Shown here piece after piece: positions 24,661 to 34,292 of a DNA stretch of 64,000 nt. The position numbers and the translations under genes are program-made. The stretch's first letter is position 1, and the number at the start of each line of letters is the position of its first letter. The notes under the pieces are model-generated. The model worked only from the letters and a program-made list of their open reading frames with translations. It ran no database searches and had not been told where the DNA came from. The DNA is from Chloracidobacterium sp. (lineage in GTDB: Bacteria > Acidobacteriota > Blastocatellia > Pyrinomonadales > Pyrinomonadaceae): the NCBI GenBank assembly GCA_015075585.1, contig JABTUB010000002.1:744001-808000 (forward strand), given 5' to 3'.

Positions 24661-25437
24661 TTAATGTTTAGTGTTGCGTTTGAAGAACGCGACGATATCG
24701 GAGATCGAGTCTGTCGGAAACTGATGCCCGGCCTTTCGGATCTGTACTGCGAGTTCGGTATCATTCCTGCCTTTATAGGTTACGGTGTCGCCTTTTGAAA
24801 CGCCCTTTCTCACGTCGATATCTAAAAGTTCCTCGACGAGGTTGAGCGATGCTTTCTGTGACCGTATCGGGACGATCGGATCATTTTCGCCCATGCTTAC
24901 CCAGATCGATCTTGGAGCCGCATTTTGTATCAAACGCCCGCCCGGGGCGGCCACCGCACAAAAAGCAGCAAATTTGTCGCCGCGTGCTGCCCACAAAACG
25001 TAAACAAAACGCGCGCCGTTCGAAAATCCCGCAGCGTAAACCCGCTTGTCGTCAACCTTATAGTCTTTGTGCAGTTGCTTTAGAACTGCATCAAAAAACT
25101 TCAGATCACGATCACCTGCCGTTCCGGGCGCATTTTGCCAGCCATTCTTTACGCCCTCTTTGTCCGTGATTAGCCCAACGCCGGGAATGCCTTCCATATA
25201 GACGACGATCGCGTCCTTCCACGCGTCGTGAAACCTAAATCGCCGCGCGGCAAAGTCTGCGTTACCACCGTGTCCGTGAAAGAAGAACACCACCGGCGAG
25301 CTTTTTGTCTTGCCCGCACCGGCAAAAATGATCGCCTTTCGCTGAACACCGTCAACATTGAACGTCTGATAATTCTGAGGGAATGCCTGAACCGCAAATA
25401 GAAAGATCGCCGCTGCCGCAAATAATATCGTTCTCAT
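24661..25437 (-). CDS. Secreted PHB-depolymerase/feruloyl-esterase-like alpha/beta hydrolase
   Basis: The 258-residue protein has an N-terminal signal peptide (AAAAIFLFAVQAFPQ) and an alpha/beta hydrolase domain. The nucleophile elbow is GFSNGARFVY, the oxyanion-region motif is FFHGHGGNADFA, an acid follows in MGENDPIVPI and a late His in RKAGHQFPTDS. The pattern is that of LpqC/esterase family 1 enzymes, which hydrolyse polyesters, feruloyl or acetyl esters. Active in the periplasm or outside the cell. Length is normal. The exact ester is unknown. Confidence 0.85.
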   Translation of the reverse strand: MRTILFAAAAIFLFAVQAFPQNYQTFNVDGVQRKAIIFAGAGKTKSSPVVFFFHGHGGNADFAARRFRFHDAWKDAIVVYMEGIPGVGLITDKEGVKNGWQNAPGTAGDRDLKFFDAVLKQLHKDYKVDDKRVYAAGFSNGARFVYVLWAARGDKFAAFCAVAAPGGRLIQNAAPRSIWVSMGENDPIVPIRSQKASLNLVEELLDIDVRKGVSKGDTVTYKGRNDTELAVQIRKAGHQFPTDSISDIVAFFKRNTKH

Positions 25438-25654
25438 AAGCTAAAAACGCCCGCCGAATATTAGACTCGATAAGATCAGATCTGGCCGAAGAGATCTTTA
25501 GAATGATCGGCGGCCCGCACAAGCGGCCTTTGCGTCTTTACTTAACGATCTTTGCGATGGAAAGGTACGTTGCATCACGCGGAGCAACTGTGGAGAATTT
25601 TGTTGGGCTGAAGAAACGGCGGAATTTTAGGCCATCGTACCCACAGGATACGAC

Positions 25655-25948
25655 TTAAACAGCTTCGGCGTGGATTTTCAGACCGAGTGCGGAGATGACC
25701 TTGAGGATCGTGTCGAAACTCGGTGTGCGTTCGCCTGAAAGAGCTTTGTAGAGGCTTTCACGCGATAGGCCGGCTTCACGAGCGATCTCGGTCATGCCTT
25801 TCGCACGGGCAATATTTCCCAAAGCTTTTGCAATAAACGCTGCATCGCCGTCGGCAATTTCGAGACAAGCCTCAAGGTAAGCGGCCATGTCTTCCGGAGT
25901 TTCCAGATATTCCGCTGAATCGTACAGAGTTGTTTTTGTGCTTCCCAT
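25655..25948 (-). CDS. HigA-like/addiction module antidote protein
   Basis: The 97-residue protein has an XRE-type helix-turn-helix in its C-terminal half (EIAREAGLSRESLYKALSGERTPSFDTILKVISALGL) and a short acidic N-terminal part. It is the standard antidote of the RelE-like addiction module family. The gene is intact and lies two bases after the stop of its toxin gene, the toxin-first order usual for HigBA-type modules. In such systems the antitoxin binds the toxin and represses the promoter; the palindrome at 26246 is a likely operator. Confidence 0.9.
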   Translation of the reverse strand: MGSTKTTLYDSAEYLETPEDMAAYLEACLEIADGDAAFIAKALGNIARAKGMTEIAREAGLSRESLYKALSGERTPSFDTILKVISALGLKIHAEAV

Positions 25949-25950
25949 TT

Positions 25951-26241
25951 CTAAAGTTCCTTGGCTAGTTCTATCGCCTTTCGAATATCATCCGACTGTG
26001 AACTTTTGTCGCCGCCGGCAAGAAGAAAGACCAGTTGAGATCCATGTTGGGTAAAGTAAACTCGGTACCCGGGCCATAATTGATACGCATCTCGGAAACG
26101 CCTTTTCCCACCGGCAGTACATCGCCAGTATTTCCGTCCTGCATCCGGTCAATACGTGCTTGGATGCGAACCCGAGCGAGTCGATCACGAAGACCACGAA
26201 GCCATTTTGTAAAAAACCTCAGTTTGCCGGACTTCTACCAT
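25951..26241 (-). pseudogene. RelE/HigB-type toxin gene with two compensating frameshifts
   Basis: Read from ATG 26241 the frame begins MVEVRQTEVFYK and then hits a stop after 18 codons. Shifting by one base at the A4 run (minus-strand sense; 26205-26208) restores WLRGLRDRLARVRI and [15 protein letters not shown], the core of RelE-like addiction killers. A second shift in the CCCGGG at about 26068-26073 returns to the first frame, giving [23 protein letters not shown]. The extra and missing bases cancel, so the total length is normal (96 codons plus stop). Either the toxin is inactive or the sequence has two homopolymer-type errors. Confidence 0.88.
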
Positions 26242-26245
26242 AAGG

Positions 26246-26269
26246 AAGTGTAGCCCATTGGCTACACTT
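26246..26269. promoter_or_regulatory. Perfect 10-bp palindrome upstream of the toxin gene
   Basis: AAGTGTAGCC and GGCTACACTT flank a 4-base centre, five bases before the toxin start and two bases after the hmgA stop. Palindromes of this type are typical operators of RelE/HigA-type modules bound by the antitoxin. In RNA it would also form a hairpin; on the plus strand a T-run follows, so a terminator role on that strand is possible too. Confidence 0.6.
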
Positions 26270-26271
26270 TT

Positions 26272-27561
26272 TTAAGCCTTAAAATTCTTCGTGAACCCTT
26301 GCCACACCTCGGAATATTCGTGTTGGAGCTGCGCACAGTCCATGGCGAATTTTGTCGGGCGAATGATGTAGCGCGATTCGAACATAAAGGCCATCGTGCC
26401 GCTTAGTTTTTGCGGAACAAGCTCTGCGTTCGAGGCTTTTTCAAAGGCGTCGAGGTCGGGGCCGTGTGCGGTCATTTGGTTATGGAGCGAGCCGCCGCCG
26501 GGCAGGAAGCCCTCTTCTTTGGCATCGTACCGGCCGTAGATCAGTCCCATATATTCGCTCATCGTGTTGCGGTGGTACCAAGGCGGGCGGAAGGTATCTT
26601 CGCCGACGAGCCAGCGGTCAGGGAAGATGGCAAAGTCGCAGTTCGCAGTGCCGGCATCGCCCGAAGGGCTTGTCATTACCGTAAAGATCGACGGATCGGG
26701 ATGATCGTAAGAAATGGTGCCGATGGTGTTGAAACGGCGAAGGTCGTACTTGAACGGAACGTTCGTTCCGTGCCAGGCGACGACATCGAACGGCGAATGG
26801 GCGATCTCGCAGGACCAAAGGTTGCCGCCGAATTTCGCGACCTGTTCAAAGGCGCCTTCGCGCCCGTCATACCATGCGACCGGCGTTTCGAAATCGCGCG
26901 GATTCGCAAGGCCGTTGGCACCGATCGGGCCAAGCTCAGGAAGGCGGAATTGCGCGCCGAAGTTCTCGCAGATGTAGCCGCGGACAGCGCCGTTCTCTTC
27001 GCAAGGTTCGGCCTGAAAACGAATGCCGCGCGGCAGCAGGACGATCTCGCCCGGCTCAGCCTCGATGCGTCCGAGTTCGGTCAAAAAGCGTATCCGCCCC
27101 ATCTCGGGCACGAACAGCATCTCGCCGTCGGCATTGTAGAAATAGCGGTCGCCCATTCCGCGATTTGCGGCGTAGATATGGACGCCGATGCCGGCCTGCG
27201 AAAGGATGTCGCCGTTAAGAGCGATCGTCGTAACGCCCTCAATGAGATCTGTCGGCTCGGTCGGCACGGGCAGCGGATCCCAGCGCAGCTGATTTGGCGT
27301 TATGTCGATATCATCCGACTTGCCTTGCCAACGCCCATTGCCTATGCGTTCGAAAGGCTTGTGCATCGCCGAAGGGCGTATGCGATACGTCCACGTGCGG
27401 CGATTGTTCGCACGCGGAACCGTGAACGCCGTGCCCGAAAACTGCTCGGCGTAAAGCCCAAGCGGAGCCCGCTGCGGCGAGTTGCGCCCGACGGGCAACG
27501 CACCTTCAACAGCCTCGGTCGCAAACTCATTTCCAAATCCTGTTTGATATTTTAGTTTCAT
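26272..27561 (-). CDS. hmgA: Homogentisate 1,2-dioxygenase
   Basis: The 429-residue protein matches HmgA over its full length. It opens with the diagnostic [13 protein letters not shown]. The iron-binding region is [16 protein letters not shown] (His and Glu ligands) with a later His in MTAHGPD. It opens the ring of homogentisate to maleylacetoacetate in tyrosine degradation. I chose Met 27561 because the extra 17 residues to 27612 are not part of the family. It lies downstream of a GxxExxY gene and hppD on the same strand. MaiA and FahA, which finish the pathway, are not in this window. Confidence 0.97.
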   Translation of the reverse strand: MKLKYQTGFGNEFATEAVEGALPVGRNSPQRAPLGLYAEQFSGTAFTVPRANNRRTWTYRIRPSAMHKPFERIGNGRWQGKSDDIDITPNQLRWDPLPVPTEPTDLIEGVTTIALNGDILSQAGIGVHIYAANRGMGDRYFYNADGEMLFVPEMGRIRFLTELGRIEAEPGEIVLLPRGIRFQAEPCEENGAVRGYICENFGAQFRLPELGPIGANGLANPRDFETPVAWYDGREGAFEQVAKFGGNLWSCEIAHSPFDVVAWHGTNVPFKYDLRRFNTIGTISYDHPDPSIFTVMTSPSGDAGTANCDFAIFPDRWLVGEDTFRPPWYHRNTMSEYMGLIYGRYDAKEEGFLPGGGSLHNQMTAHGPDLDAFEKASNAELVPQKLSGTMAFMFESRYIIRPTKFAMDCAQLQHEYSEVWQGFTKNFKA

Positions 27562-27608
27562 ATGAGATCCAGCCACGAACAAACACGAAATGACATGAAA
27601 TAACAAGG

Positions 27609-27983
27609 TCACATAACGAGCCGTTCATGTTCAAGTGAATCTTTCCCAAAATTGAGAAGAATCGCAAGTTTCAGTCCGGTCGCTTTAAGATAATTCAAAA
27701 CTTGAGCTTTATGAACCGGAATTATTTTATCGAGAGCTTTTAATTCAAGGATTATTGAATCTTCGACCAATATATCGGCGATATAATCACCAATAATTTG
27801 TCCGTGAAAGCTAACCTTGATCGGAACTTGCTGCTCGGCACGAATGCCGTTCTCTCGGAGCAGAACCATCAGCGCGTTTTCGTAGACTTTTTCGAGAAAG
27901 CCAAATCCTAGCTCCTTCCTGACTTGAATCGCCAAGCCAACGATCCGATAGGAAAGGTCTCTGTAAACAATTTTGTCTTCCAT
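27609..27983 (-). CDS. GxxExxY family protein
   Basis: The 124-residue protein carries the name-giving motif in [13 protein letters not shown] and the nuclease-like core [19 protein letters not shown], which resembles a PD-(D/E)xK signature (D, then E-x-K as ELKA). The family is found across environmental bacteria, often as single inserted genes, and has no established function. It sits between hmgA and hppD, unrelated to their pathway, with normal spacing on both sides. It is likely a mobile or selfish-type insert that did not break the operon. Confidence 0.85.
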   Translation of the reverse strand: MEDKIVYRDLSYRIVGLAIQVRKELGFGFLEKVYENALMVLLRENGIRAEQQVPIKVSFHGQIIGDYIADILVEDSIILELKALDKIIPVHKAQVLNYLKATGLKLAILLNFGKDSLEHERLVM

Positions 27984-28024
27984 TACTTGTTCGTGACCTT
28001 TCGTGTTTGTTCGCGGCTAAGCTC

Positions 28025-29137
28025 CTATAGATTTCCGCGCCGCCGCTGTTCTTCCTCGATCGAGACGAAGAGCGCCTTAAAGTTGCCTTTACCGAATCCC
28101 TTGCAGCCCTTGCGTTGGAGAATTTCGTAAAACACGGTCGGGCGGTCTTCGACCGGCTTTGTAAAGATCTGGAGCAGGTAGCCTTCGTCGTCGCGGTCAA
28201 CGAGTATGCCGAGGCGTTTCAGGTCCTCGATGCTCTCGTCGATCTCGCCGACGCGTGCTGGGATCTCTTCGTAATATTCGTCCGGGACGCGCAGAAATTC
28301 GATGCCGTTGTCCTGCAGTTTTTGAACCGTCGCCAAAACATCGCGGCACAGCAACGCTACGTGCTGGGCACCGGCCGAGCGATAAAAATCGATGTATTCC
28401 TGGATCTGCGATTTGCCGCCCTTGCCCTCGGCAGGCTCGTTGATCGGGAATTTGATATTGTGCTGGCCGTCACTCATCACGATGGACATCAGCGCCGAAT
28501 ATTCGGTCGAAATATCCTTATCATCGAACGTGATGTAACGCTGGAAGCCCATCACATCCCGATAGAAATCGCACCACACGGTCATCTTGCCGAGTTCGAC
28601 ATTACCGACGATATGATCGACGAGCATAAGGCCGGTCGATTCGCCCTCTACCACTTGTTCGACAAAGCCGGGCAGGAACGGGCCGGAATAATTATGGCCG
28701 TTATTTGTGTTATACGAGATGAACGAGTGGATCGTATCGCCGTAGGTTCGGATCGCAGAATGCCGGACAGAACCATTGTCGTCCTTTAGGTCGCGCGGTT
28801 CGACTACGGGTGCGGCGCCACGCTTCACCGCCTCGTTAAAAGCGTGATCGGCATCCTCGACATAAAACGCGATGTCCTTTACACCGTCGCCGTGCTGTTT
28901 AAGATGCTCGGCCGCGGGATGTTCCGGGCCCATCGGAGCGGTCAGGACAAAATTGACCTTGCCCTGTCGGAGCACATAGCTCGTTGTCTCGCGATTGCCG
29001 GTTTCGAGGCCTGAGTACGCAACACGCGAGAAGCCGAACGCCTTTCGATAATAGAATTCGGCCTGCTTCGCATTGCCTACGTAAAACTCAACGTGGTGTA
29101 TCTTCTTAAGCCCTAACGGATTATTTTGTTCTGTCAT
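28025..29137 (-). CDS. hppD: 4-hydroxyphenylpyruvate dioxygenase
   Basis: The 370-residue protein has two vicinal-oxygen-chelate domains, starting [23 protein letters not shown] and [11 protein letters not shown]. The iron ligands are His in VDHIVGN, His in [10 protein letters not shown] and Glu in [11 protein letters not shown]. It converts 4-hydroxyphenylpyruvate to homogentisate, the substrate of the HmgA encoded downstream. Its ATG overlaps the stop of the split ORF6N gene (ATGA), with AGGAAGAG just upstream, so its translation site is embedded in that pseudogene. The IS256 insertion upstream may affect its transcription. Confidence 0.97.
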   Translation of the reverse strand: MTEQNNPLGLKKIHHVEFYVGNAKQAEFYYRKAFGFSRVAYSGLETGNRETTSYVLRQGKVNFVLTAPMGPEHPAAEHLKQHGDGVKDIAFYVEDADHAFNEAVKRGAAPVVEPRDLKDDNGSVRHSAIRTYGDTIHSFISYNTNNGHNYSGPFLPGFVEQVVEGESTGLMLVDHIVGNVELGKMTVWCDFYRDVMGFQRYITFDDKDISTEYSALMSIVMSDGQHNIKFPINEPAEGKGGKSQIQEYIDFYRSAGAQHVALLCRDVLATVQKLQDNGIEFLRVPDEYYEEIPARVGEIDESIEDLKRLGILVDRDDEGYLLQIFTKPVEDRPTVFYEILQRKGCKGFGKGNFKALFVSIEEEQRRRGNL

Positions 29138-29540
29138 GATCTCTTCCTGTTCCTTATGTAACCTATTTGTTTTTCCGCTTTAGCCGGCGGATTCAGCATG
29201 GCTCGTATCGCCCCGAATACCTTTTTAAAACTCTCATCGTGATGATCGATCCTTTTTTCGATCGCAGCTAATTTCTTGGCAACTTCTTCGTTGGTTAAAG
29301 CCATTTTACGGATATTTACGAATGCCCGCATAATGGCGATGTTTACCTGCACCGCACGGTCGCTGTTCAACACACTCGAAAGCATAGCAACACCCTGCTC
29401 GGTAAAAACATACGGCATATAACGCCGTCCGCCGTAGTTGCTCGAACTTGAGATGCCAATTTGGTACCTCAAGTTTTCAAGCTCAGCTTCTGAAAGCCGA
29501 AACATAAAATCTTCAGGAAACCGTCGAATATTCCTTTGAC
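29134..29540 (-). pseudogene. ORF6N-domain gene, 3' part split by IS256-type element
   Basis: From the IS edge the frame reads RNIRRFPEDFMFRLSEAELE and then the typical GGRRYMPYVFTEQGVAMLSSVL of ORF6N/KilA-N-like proteins, followed by a coiled C-terminal region. The remaining open frame could start at the Met of MFRLSEAE (29505). The N-terminal 45 residues lie beyond the insertion at 30944-31106. ORF6N proteins are phage- or mobile-type DNA-binding proteins. The residual product lacks the first helices of the domain, so it is probably inactive. Confidence 0.88.
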
Positions 29541-30943
29541 GGTAGTGTCAAGTTCTTTGTGTAAATGATCTCCCTTCATTTTCAGTAGTAGTAGCAGGGG
29601 CTGTGGGAACGGTGGAAAAATGTCTTTTATTTTTCCACGGTTTCCATAGCCCGATCTTGTCAACTCTGTGGCAGCCGGTCTTCGTAGACGATAGCGAACC
29701 GGCTGAGGGCGGCCTTCCAATCGCGGATCGGCATGGTCCATTTTTTTGTGATATTTCGCAGAGCGAGATAGAGCAGTTTTTGCACGGCCTCGTCATTTGG
29801 AAATGATCCGCGGGCCTTTGTCACTTTGCGAAGCGTCATATTGAGCGACTCGATGGCGTTGGTCGTATAGATCACGCGTCTGATCTCCGGCGGATAGGCA
29901 AAAAATGGGATTATGCGGGTCCAGTTCGAGCGCCAGCTTCGAGAGATCGTCGGAAAGCGGGCATCCCACTTGTCGGCAAATTCGTCGAGCCGCTGTTCGG
30001 CCTCTGCGTCAGTCGCCGAGCTATAGATCGTTTTAAGGTCCCGGGCCACTTCTTTACGCTCCTTCCAGCCGACGTAATTGAGCGAATGGCGTACCATGTG
30101 GACGATGCACAACTGTACCTCAGCTTTCGGAAACACGGTCTCGATCGCTTCGGGAAAGCCTTTGAGCCCGTCAACACAGGCGATAATGATGTCATTAACG
30201 CCGCGGTTCTTGAGTTCGGTGACGACCGAAAGCCAGAACTTTGCCCCCTCACTCTGAGCTATCCACATGCCCAGCACTTCCTTCAATCCGTCCATGTTGA
30301 CACCGATCGCCAGATAAACGGCCTTGTTTCGAACGTGGCCCTGGTCTCGAACCTTGAACTGAAGAGCGTCCAGGTAAAGGATCGGGTAGACCTCGTCAAG
30401 CTGCCGGTTCTGCCACGCTTTTACTTCATCAATGACCGCATCGGTGACTGTCGAAACAAGCGTCGGCGAGACTTCCACCTGGTAGATCTCTTCGATGTGC
30501 TGCTGTATCTCGCGGGTCGACATCCCACGTGCGTAAAGCGATATGATCTTCTCGTCAAAACCCGTGAATCGCGTCTGATGCTTGCCGACGATCTGCGGCT
30601 CGAACGTCCCCGCCCGGTCACGCGGCACCTCGATCGGTACTGTGCCAAAGTTGCCTTTCAGCGTCTTTCTCGATGTCCCGTTGCGCGAATTGCCGCTGCC
30701 TCTGCCCGACGCCTCATGCTTTTCGTATCCCACGTGCTCGGTCAGCTCTGCCGCCATCGCTCGCTCCAGCAGCCGCTTCGTCAACTGCTTCAGCAATCCG
30801 TCCTCCCCGATCAGATCCTCCGGCTTCTTATAGTCCTTCAATAAATTGTCAATCAGCTCGTTGTCTATGGTCATCTTTCCTCCCTCGCCGAACCTTATCC
30901 CATTCGACCGTTAATGACCATTTACACAAAATTATTTACACCC
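29541..30943 (-). mobile_element. Complete IS256-family insertion sequence
   Basis: The element is about 1,403 bp with related imperfect ends: inward from the left GGTAGTGTCAAGTTCTTTG and from the right GGGTGTAAATAATTTTGTG, both continuing GTAAATG(A/G)TC. It is flanked by a near-duplicate target: TCCTTTGAC (29532-29540) and TCCTTTTGAC (30944-30953), differing by one T. Removing the element and one copy restores the ORF6N frame if the four-T version is kept. One transposase gene fills it, so it is structurally intact. Confidence 0.9.
29660..30874 (-). CDS. IS256-family transposase
   Basis: The 404-residue DDE transposase has the expected order: an N-terminal helical DNA-binding part with [15 protein letters not shown], the first Asp in [12 protein letters not shown], the second Asp in [15 protein letters not shown], and Glu in [15 protein letters not shown]. 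Length and motifs match active members of the IS256/mutator family, which move by copy-paste with 8-9 bp target duplications. The ends of the element are present, so it may still be mobile. Confidence 0.97.
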   Translation of the reverse strand: MTIDNELIDNLLKDYKKPEDLIGEDGLLKQLTKRLLERAMAAELTEHVGYEKHEASGRGSGNSRNGTSRKTLKGNFGTVPIEVPRDRAGTFEPQIVGKHQTRFTGFDEKIISLYARGMSTREIQQHIEEIYQVEVSPTLVSTVTDAVIDEVKAWQNRQLDEVYPILYLDALQFKVRDQGHVRNKAVYLAIGVNMDGLKEVLGMWIAQSEGAKFWLSVVTELKNRGVNDIIIACVDGLKGFPEAIETVFPKAEVQLCIVHMVRHSLNYVGWKERKEVARDLKTIYSSATDAEAEQRLDEFADKWDARFPTISRSWRSNWTRIIPFFAYPPEIRRVIYTTNAIESLNMTLRKVTKARGSFPNDEAVQKLLYLALRNITKKWTMPIRDWKAALSRFAIVYEDRLPQS

Positions 30944-31106
30944 TCCTTTTGACCGCACGGTTCAATGCCGAGGTCGTTACGCCGTAAAGGCTTGCCAACT
31001 CACTATCGAGCATCACCTTATTACCGCGAATCATATATATTCGCCGCTCAACCTGGTCGAGCGTGACTATCGCCGTTTCGATCGTCTGCTTGCCTTTAGC
31101 CGCCAT
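30944..31106 (-). pseudogene. ORF6N-domain gene, 5' part
   Basis: From ATG 31106 the frame reads IYMIRGNKVMLDSELASLYGV and then TTSALNRAVKR, the first half of an ORF6N domain, before running into the IS and stopping (KRRV then TAA). Joined to the segment at 29134-29540, it gives a normal ORF6N protein of about 180 residues. The fragment shows that the insertion hit the ALNRAVKR/NIRRFPEDF junction. Confidence 0.9.
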
Positions 31107-31249
31107 AGTTGAAATTCAACGCGATATATCTTCTTCGGCCCAAGCGGGTTCTTTACCTCAGCGCTCGTTTCTGTGATCACGCATTCGTAAATACTCCCGG
31201 ATCAATACTCAATACGCCATCTCCGAAAGGAGGTCAGAATTTGCCGCTA

Positions 31250-32470
31250 TCATTTCGTTTTATCAGCATAATAGCTGTTCGCTAATGTTTCCGTAAAATC
31301 GGCTACGAATTTATCCTTGCCGGGTTTTGCCTTTGGCCAGACCATATCAAAGTATTTCCATGCGAGGTCCTCGTGCCCGGTGTACATCAGATCGATCATC
31401 TCGCTCCAGAATGCCTCGTCGAACTGAAAGTCACCCGAATCGCTCGTATAAGGAGCGTTCGAGATCTTCTTCCTTGCGGCTGCTGCCTTTCGCGTCAACA
31501 CGGCAAGGCTCGGCGCACGCTTTTTCATCAGATCGAAATTCGGCCGCGCGACTCCGTCGCGAAATTCGAGTATCACGTCGGGCATTGGTGAGCCTGCGAA
31601 TGACATATTCCAATACGCCCAAGCGTTGTCGGCGGTCGCAAAACGCAGGCCGCCGCCGGGAGCCTTTCCGATGGCAGACATTCCCGCATTTTCGGTCGGC
31701 ACCTCGCGGATCGCGCCCGTGCCGTTCGCGGGCAGCTCGATAAAGTAATAGGTCGTGCAGCAGTGAGCACCGCCCGAATAATAAGACAGCATGACGTCGG
31801 GCACGCCGTCGCCTGTTTTGTCCGCGGTGTTCTTTATAAGCGCAAGGCTCTTTTTACCTTGAGCCGATACCCCTTCGTCGTCGTCGCTTGCGTCCGCAAA
31901 TGAGAATCCCATTACCGGCGATTCGATATCGCCGTAAAGAATATTCTTGAGCAGTCCGCCCTTCTTTACCGTGGCGAACGTCGCGCCGGCCTCGTCATCA
32001 GAGCCCGGTATGGTCACAAGCTCGATATCATAGCCGGCGGCCTTTCGCTTATCTTTGACAGTTGCATTTGCCGGCACTTTGAACTGATCGCTGAGCGAAA
32101 GCGAAACCGTTTGCGGCTGCTTGTCATCCGCCTTCGGATCGATGAAGAACTTTATCGAATACGTGTCCGCTTTCGGAGCGACAAAGTATGCCGCATGGAC
32201 GTATGACGCGTCGCCGCGTTGCTCTTGCCCGCCCGCGCTGTTCGTGATCGAATAAGACAACCAACTTCTCGCTTCCTCGGTCGTCCACGAAAAAGCTGCA
32301 AACCCATTCTCTTTCAGCCTGACGTCAAATACAGCCGGTTTATTGAATTCGACCTTGAAGTCCCGCCGCTCGCCGGGAGCGAGTGCATTTGCACCATTTT
32401 GCGCGACCGCCAATGACCGGACGCCAAATATCGCCAAAGTTAAAACAACAAATGTATAAATTCTCTTCAT
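31250..32470 (-). CDS. Secreted protein of unknown function
   Basis: The 406-residue protein has a clear signal peptide (VVLTLAIFGVRSLAVAQ). The next ~100 residues are beta-rich (FDVRLKENGFAAFSWTTEE and YSIKFFIDP). A middle part has a Ca-binding-like DKTGDGVPDVMLSYYSGGAHCCT, reminiscent of FG-GAP or VCBS repeats, and the C-terminus is helical. It probably acts outside the inner membrane. I recognise no family name. It is flanked by unrelated genes and is probably its own transcription unit. Confidence 0.75.
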   Translation of the reverse strand: MKRIYTFVVLTLAIFGVRSLAVAQNGANALAPGERRDFKVEFNKPAVFDVRLKENGFAAFSWTTEEARSWLSYSITNSAGGQEQRGDASYVHAAYFVAPKADTYSIKFFIDPKADDKQPQTVSLSLSDQFKVPANATVKDKRKAAGYDIELVTIPGSDDEAGATFATVKKGGLLKNILYGDIESPVMGFSFADASDDDEGVSAQGKKSLALIKNTADKTGDGVPDVMLSYYSGGAHCCTTYYFIELPANGTGAIREVPTENAGMSAIGKAPGGGLRFATADNAWAYWNMSFAGSPMPDVILEFRDGVARPNFDLMKKRAPSLAVLTRKAAAARKKISNAPYTSDSGDFQFDEAFWSEMIDLMYTGHEDLAWKYFDMVWPKAKPGKDKFVADFTETLANSYYADKTK

Positions 32471-32572
32471 AATGACCTATTTCAAACTATAAGCTACAAA
32501 GCCGTATCCTTCGCAACGCCGCGACCGCCGTAAAATCAGGCCGCATCAAAAATGTAAGCATCCGCACGTCCG

Positions 32573-33724
32573 CTATTTCGTCGGCTGCCAGATGACTTTT
32601 CCGGTTTTGTCGATATAGCCGCACTTTGCCCCAACATCGTAACTCTCGCAAACCTCAGAAAGTCCGCGATAAAAATCTTGTGCGCTCCCAAACTTTTGTC
32701 GAATAACTAGGCTTCCTTTTTCATCAATAAAACCGATTTCATTACCCGCTAAATAGACTTCCGCCAGTCCGTCACTAAAATCCGACCAAATATCAATCGA
32801 CGGATCGAACAGAAACTTCCCTGTTTTGTCTATTGCGCGATGTCCCGGTCCCACTGCAACACGGGCGATTCCATTTGAAAATGATTCGCAACCGCCCCTG
32901 CCGACCTTGAATATTACTTTCCCGGTTTGGTCAATAAACCCATAGTTAGCATTATGTCTTGTTATGGACATTCCAGTCGGCTTGACCACGTCTCCACCAA
33001 GTTTCACGCAAGCGAGACCTTCGGAAAAATCTCTTGCCCAGCTAAATTTGGGTTTTATTACAATCTTTCCGGCTCGATCAATATAGCCATATTTGCCATT
33101 TACAAAAACTCTGGCTAATCCTTCGGAAAATTGATTGGTATCGTCAAAATTTGGGGGTATTACCCATTCACCTTTTGTGTTGATGAACCCCATTTTCCAT
33201 TCGGACATTATCGAGATCTCAGCGGCAGCAATGCCATTGCGAAACTCAGAAACCTCTGAAAACTTTGGTTCAATCACCATCTCGCCTTTTTTATTTATAA
33301 AACCCCAGCGATACCATGTATGCGATGCAGAGGTGTAAAAGGTATTATTGCCGATCTTGATTTTTTGCTTGGTTTGATCGTATCCAACAGCCGCAAGGCC
33401 TTCTGAGAAATGCGCCGCAACATCCCATTCAGGCCGGATAACGACCTTACCGCTCTCATCAATGAACCCCTGACTAAACCCTTGTGTGATTATGGTGTCT
33501 CTGCCCACAGACACGCGAGCTAAGCCTTCTGAAAAATATGAGGCCCCATCGAATTGCGGCTCAATGACGATCTTTCCCGTTCTGTCAATGTAGCCGGCCT
33601 TTCCATTTACATAGACCGGGAACCAGTTGTCCGATACATGATCCTGAGCCGCAATTCGTTGAACGCCCGTCAGCACCGCCAAAAAAGCCGCGATCAAAAA
33701 TGTGTGCAGCAGAAAACGCATCAC
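32573..33724 (-). CDS. Secreted WG-repeat protein
   Basis: The 383-residue protein starts with a signal peptide (LIAAFLAVLTGVQRIAAQ) and then has about seven WG/KWG repeats, each with the pattern GYIDRTGKIVI followed by FSEGLARV (for example AGYIDRTGKIVIEPQFDGASYFSEGLARV split over two lines of the fold). WG repeats form beta-propeller-like or fibrous surfaces in secreted and Leptospira-type proteins. No catalytic site is evident. Base composition is slightly lower in GC than in its neighbours, which may hint at a different origin. Confidence 0.9.
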   Translation of the reverse strand: MMRFLLHTFLIAAFLAVLTGVQRIAAQDHVSDNWFPVYVNGKAGYIDRTGKIVIEPQFDGASYFSEGLARVSVGRDTIITQGFSQGFIDESGKVVIRPEWDVAAHFSEGLAAVGYDQTKQKIKIGNNTFYTSASHTWYRWGFINKKGEMVIEPKFSEVSEFRNGIAAAEISIMSEWKMGFINTKGEWVIPPNFDDTNQFSEGLARVFVNGKYGYIDRAGKIVIKPKFSWARDFSEGLACVKLGGDVVKPTGMSITRHNANYGFIDQTGKVIFKVGRGGCESFSNGIARVAVGPGHRAIDKTGKFLFDPSIDIWSDFSDGLAEVYLAGNEIGFIDEKGSLVIRQKFGSAQDFYRGLSEVCESYDVGAKCGYIDKTGKVIWQPTK

Positions 33725-34071
33725 TTCGTATCTCTGTTTTAGATGCTTTGCATCATAAAGACGCCATTTGGCACTTCAGAGCTTTATCGCTAACTCTAAC
33801 TCACCGCCGAGGCCGCTTTCGGCAATCTCTTCTCAATGTTGAAGCAGACACATTCAAAATGTCATTTTCGTTACGTTAGATCTGAGCTTTGTTAATGGCC
33901 AACTTCGCAGCATCAATCCATTTTGTTGATGAGCGGCCTCGACCTCGATACCAGGCTTGAAAAGCACAAAAGTCTTTTCAGGTCCTTCTCAACGCGCAGT
34001 GCCGAACTCTCCGTGAGAGCATCAAACGTGGCCATCAAGTACTATGACCCGCTCATTTCGCATTGCGCTCT
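33725..34071. other. 347-bp stretch with no intact gene
   Basis: The gap between the WG-repeat gene start and the truncated HigA gene contains no intact frame over 60 codons with gene-like composition. On the minus strand short pieces such as QAWYRGRG and KWIDAAKLAINKAQI read like degraded coding sequence in changing frames, but I cannot name a source. The missing HTH half of the HigA antitoxin could not be recognised here. Confidence 0.45.
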
Positions 34072-34290
34072 CTAATTCAACCTTAATTCCGGCACATGAG
34101 CATTTTCGTAATTTTCTATCAGCGCCGAAAGCACATCCATAAGCGACGCCAGCGGATGCACTTCGTCTTCGCCGACCCGATCGATAAGTCCGTCGAGCAT
34201 TGAAACAAGGCGTTCGTACTCTGCATCATTATGCGGGACGAAAACGGTGTCTGAAATGTTTTTCCAAGACTGGATGTCAATTGTTTGCAT
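34072..34290 (-). CDS. HigA-like antitoxin lacking its HTH domain
   Basis: The 72-residue protein (AEYERLVSMLDGLIDRVGEDE, then LMDVLSALIENYENAHVPEL) matches the N-terminal dimer or toxin-contact half of long HigA antitoxins. Those usually continue with an XRE DNA-binding domain; here the gene stops after HVPELRLN. The ATG at 34290 is favoured by AAGGAG five bases upstream, which lies inside the last codons of the toxin gene. It might still neutralise a toxin but could not repress a promoter by itself. Confidence 0.7.
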   Translation of the reverse strand: MQTIDIQSWKNISDTVFVPHNDAEYERLVSMLDGLIDRVGEDEVHPLASLMDVLSALIENYENAHVPELRLN

Positions 34291-34292
34291 CT

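Noticed and set aside
25951..26241. Programmed frameshifting in the RelE-like toxin
   Set aside because: Two opposite shifts would be required and neither site resembles a known slippery heptamer with a stimulator.
26410..27555. A 381-codon open frame antisense to hmgA
   Set aside because: HmgA is unmistakable on the minus strand, and the antisense product is rich in Arg/Ala with no domain.
29469..29741. 90-codon frame across the IS right end
   Set aside because: It straddles the IS boundary and the transposase 3' end; no independent coding support.
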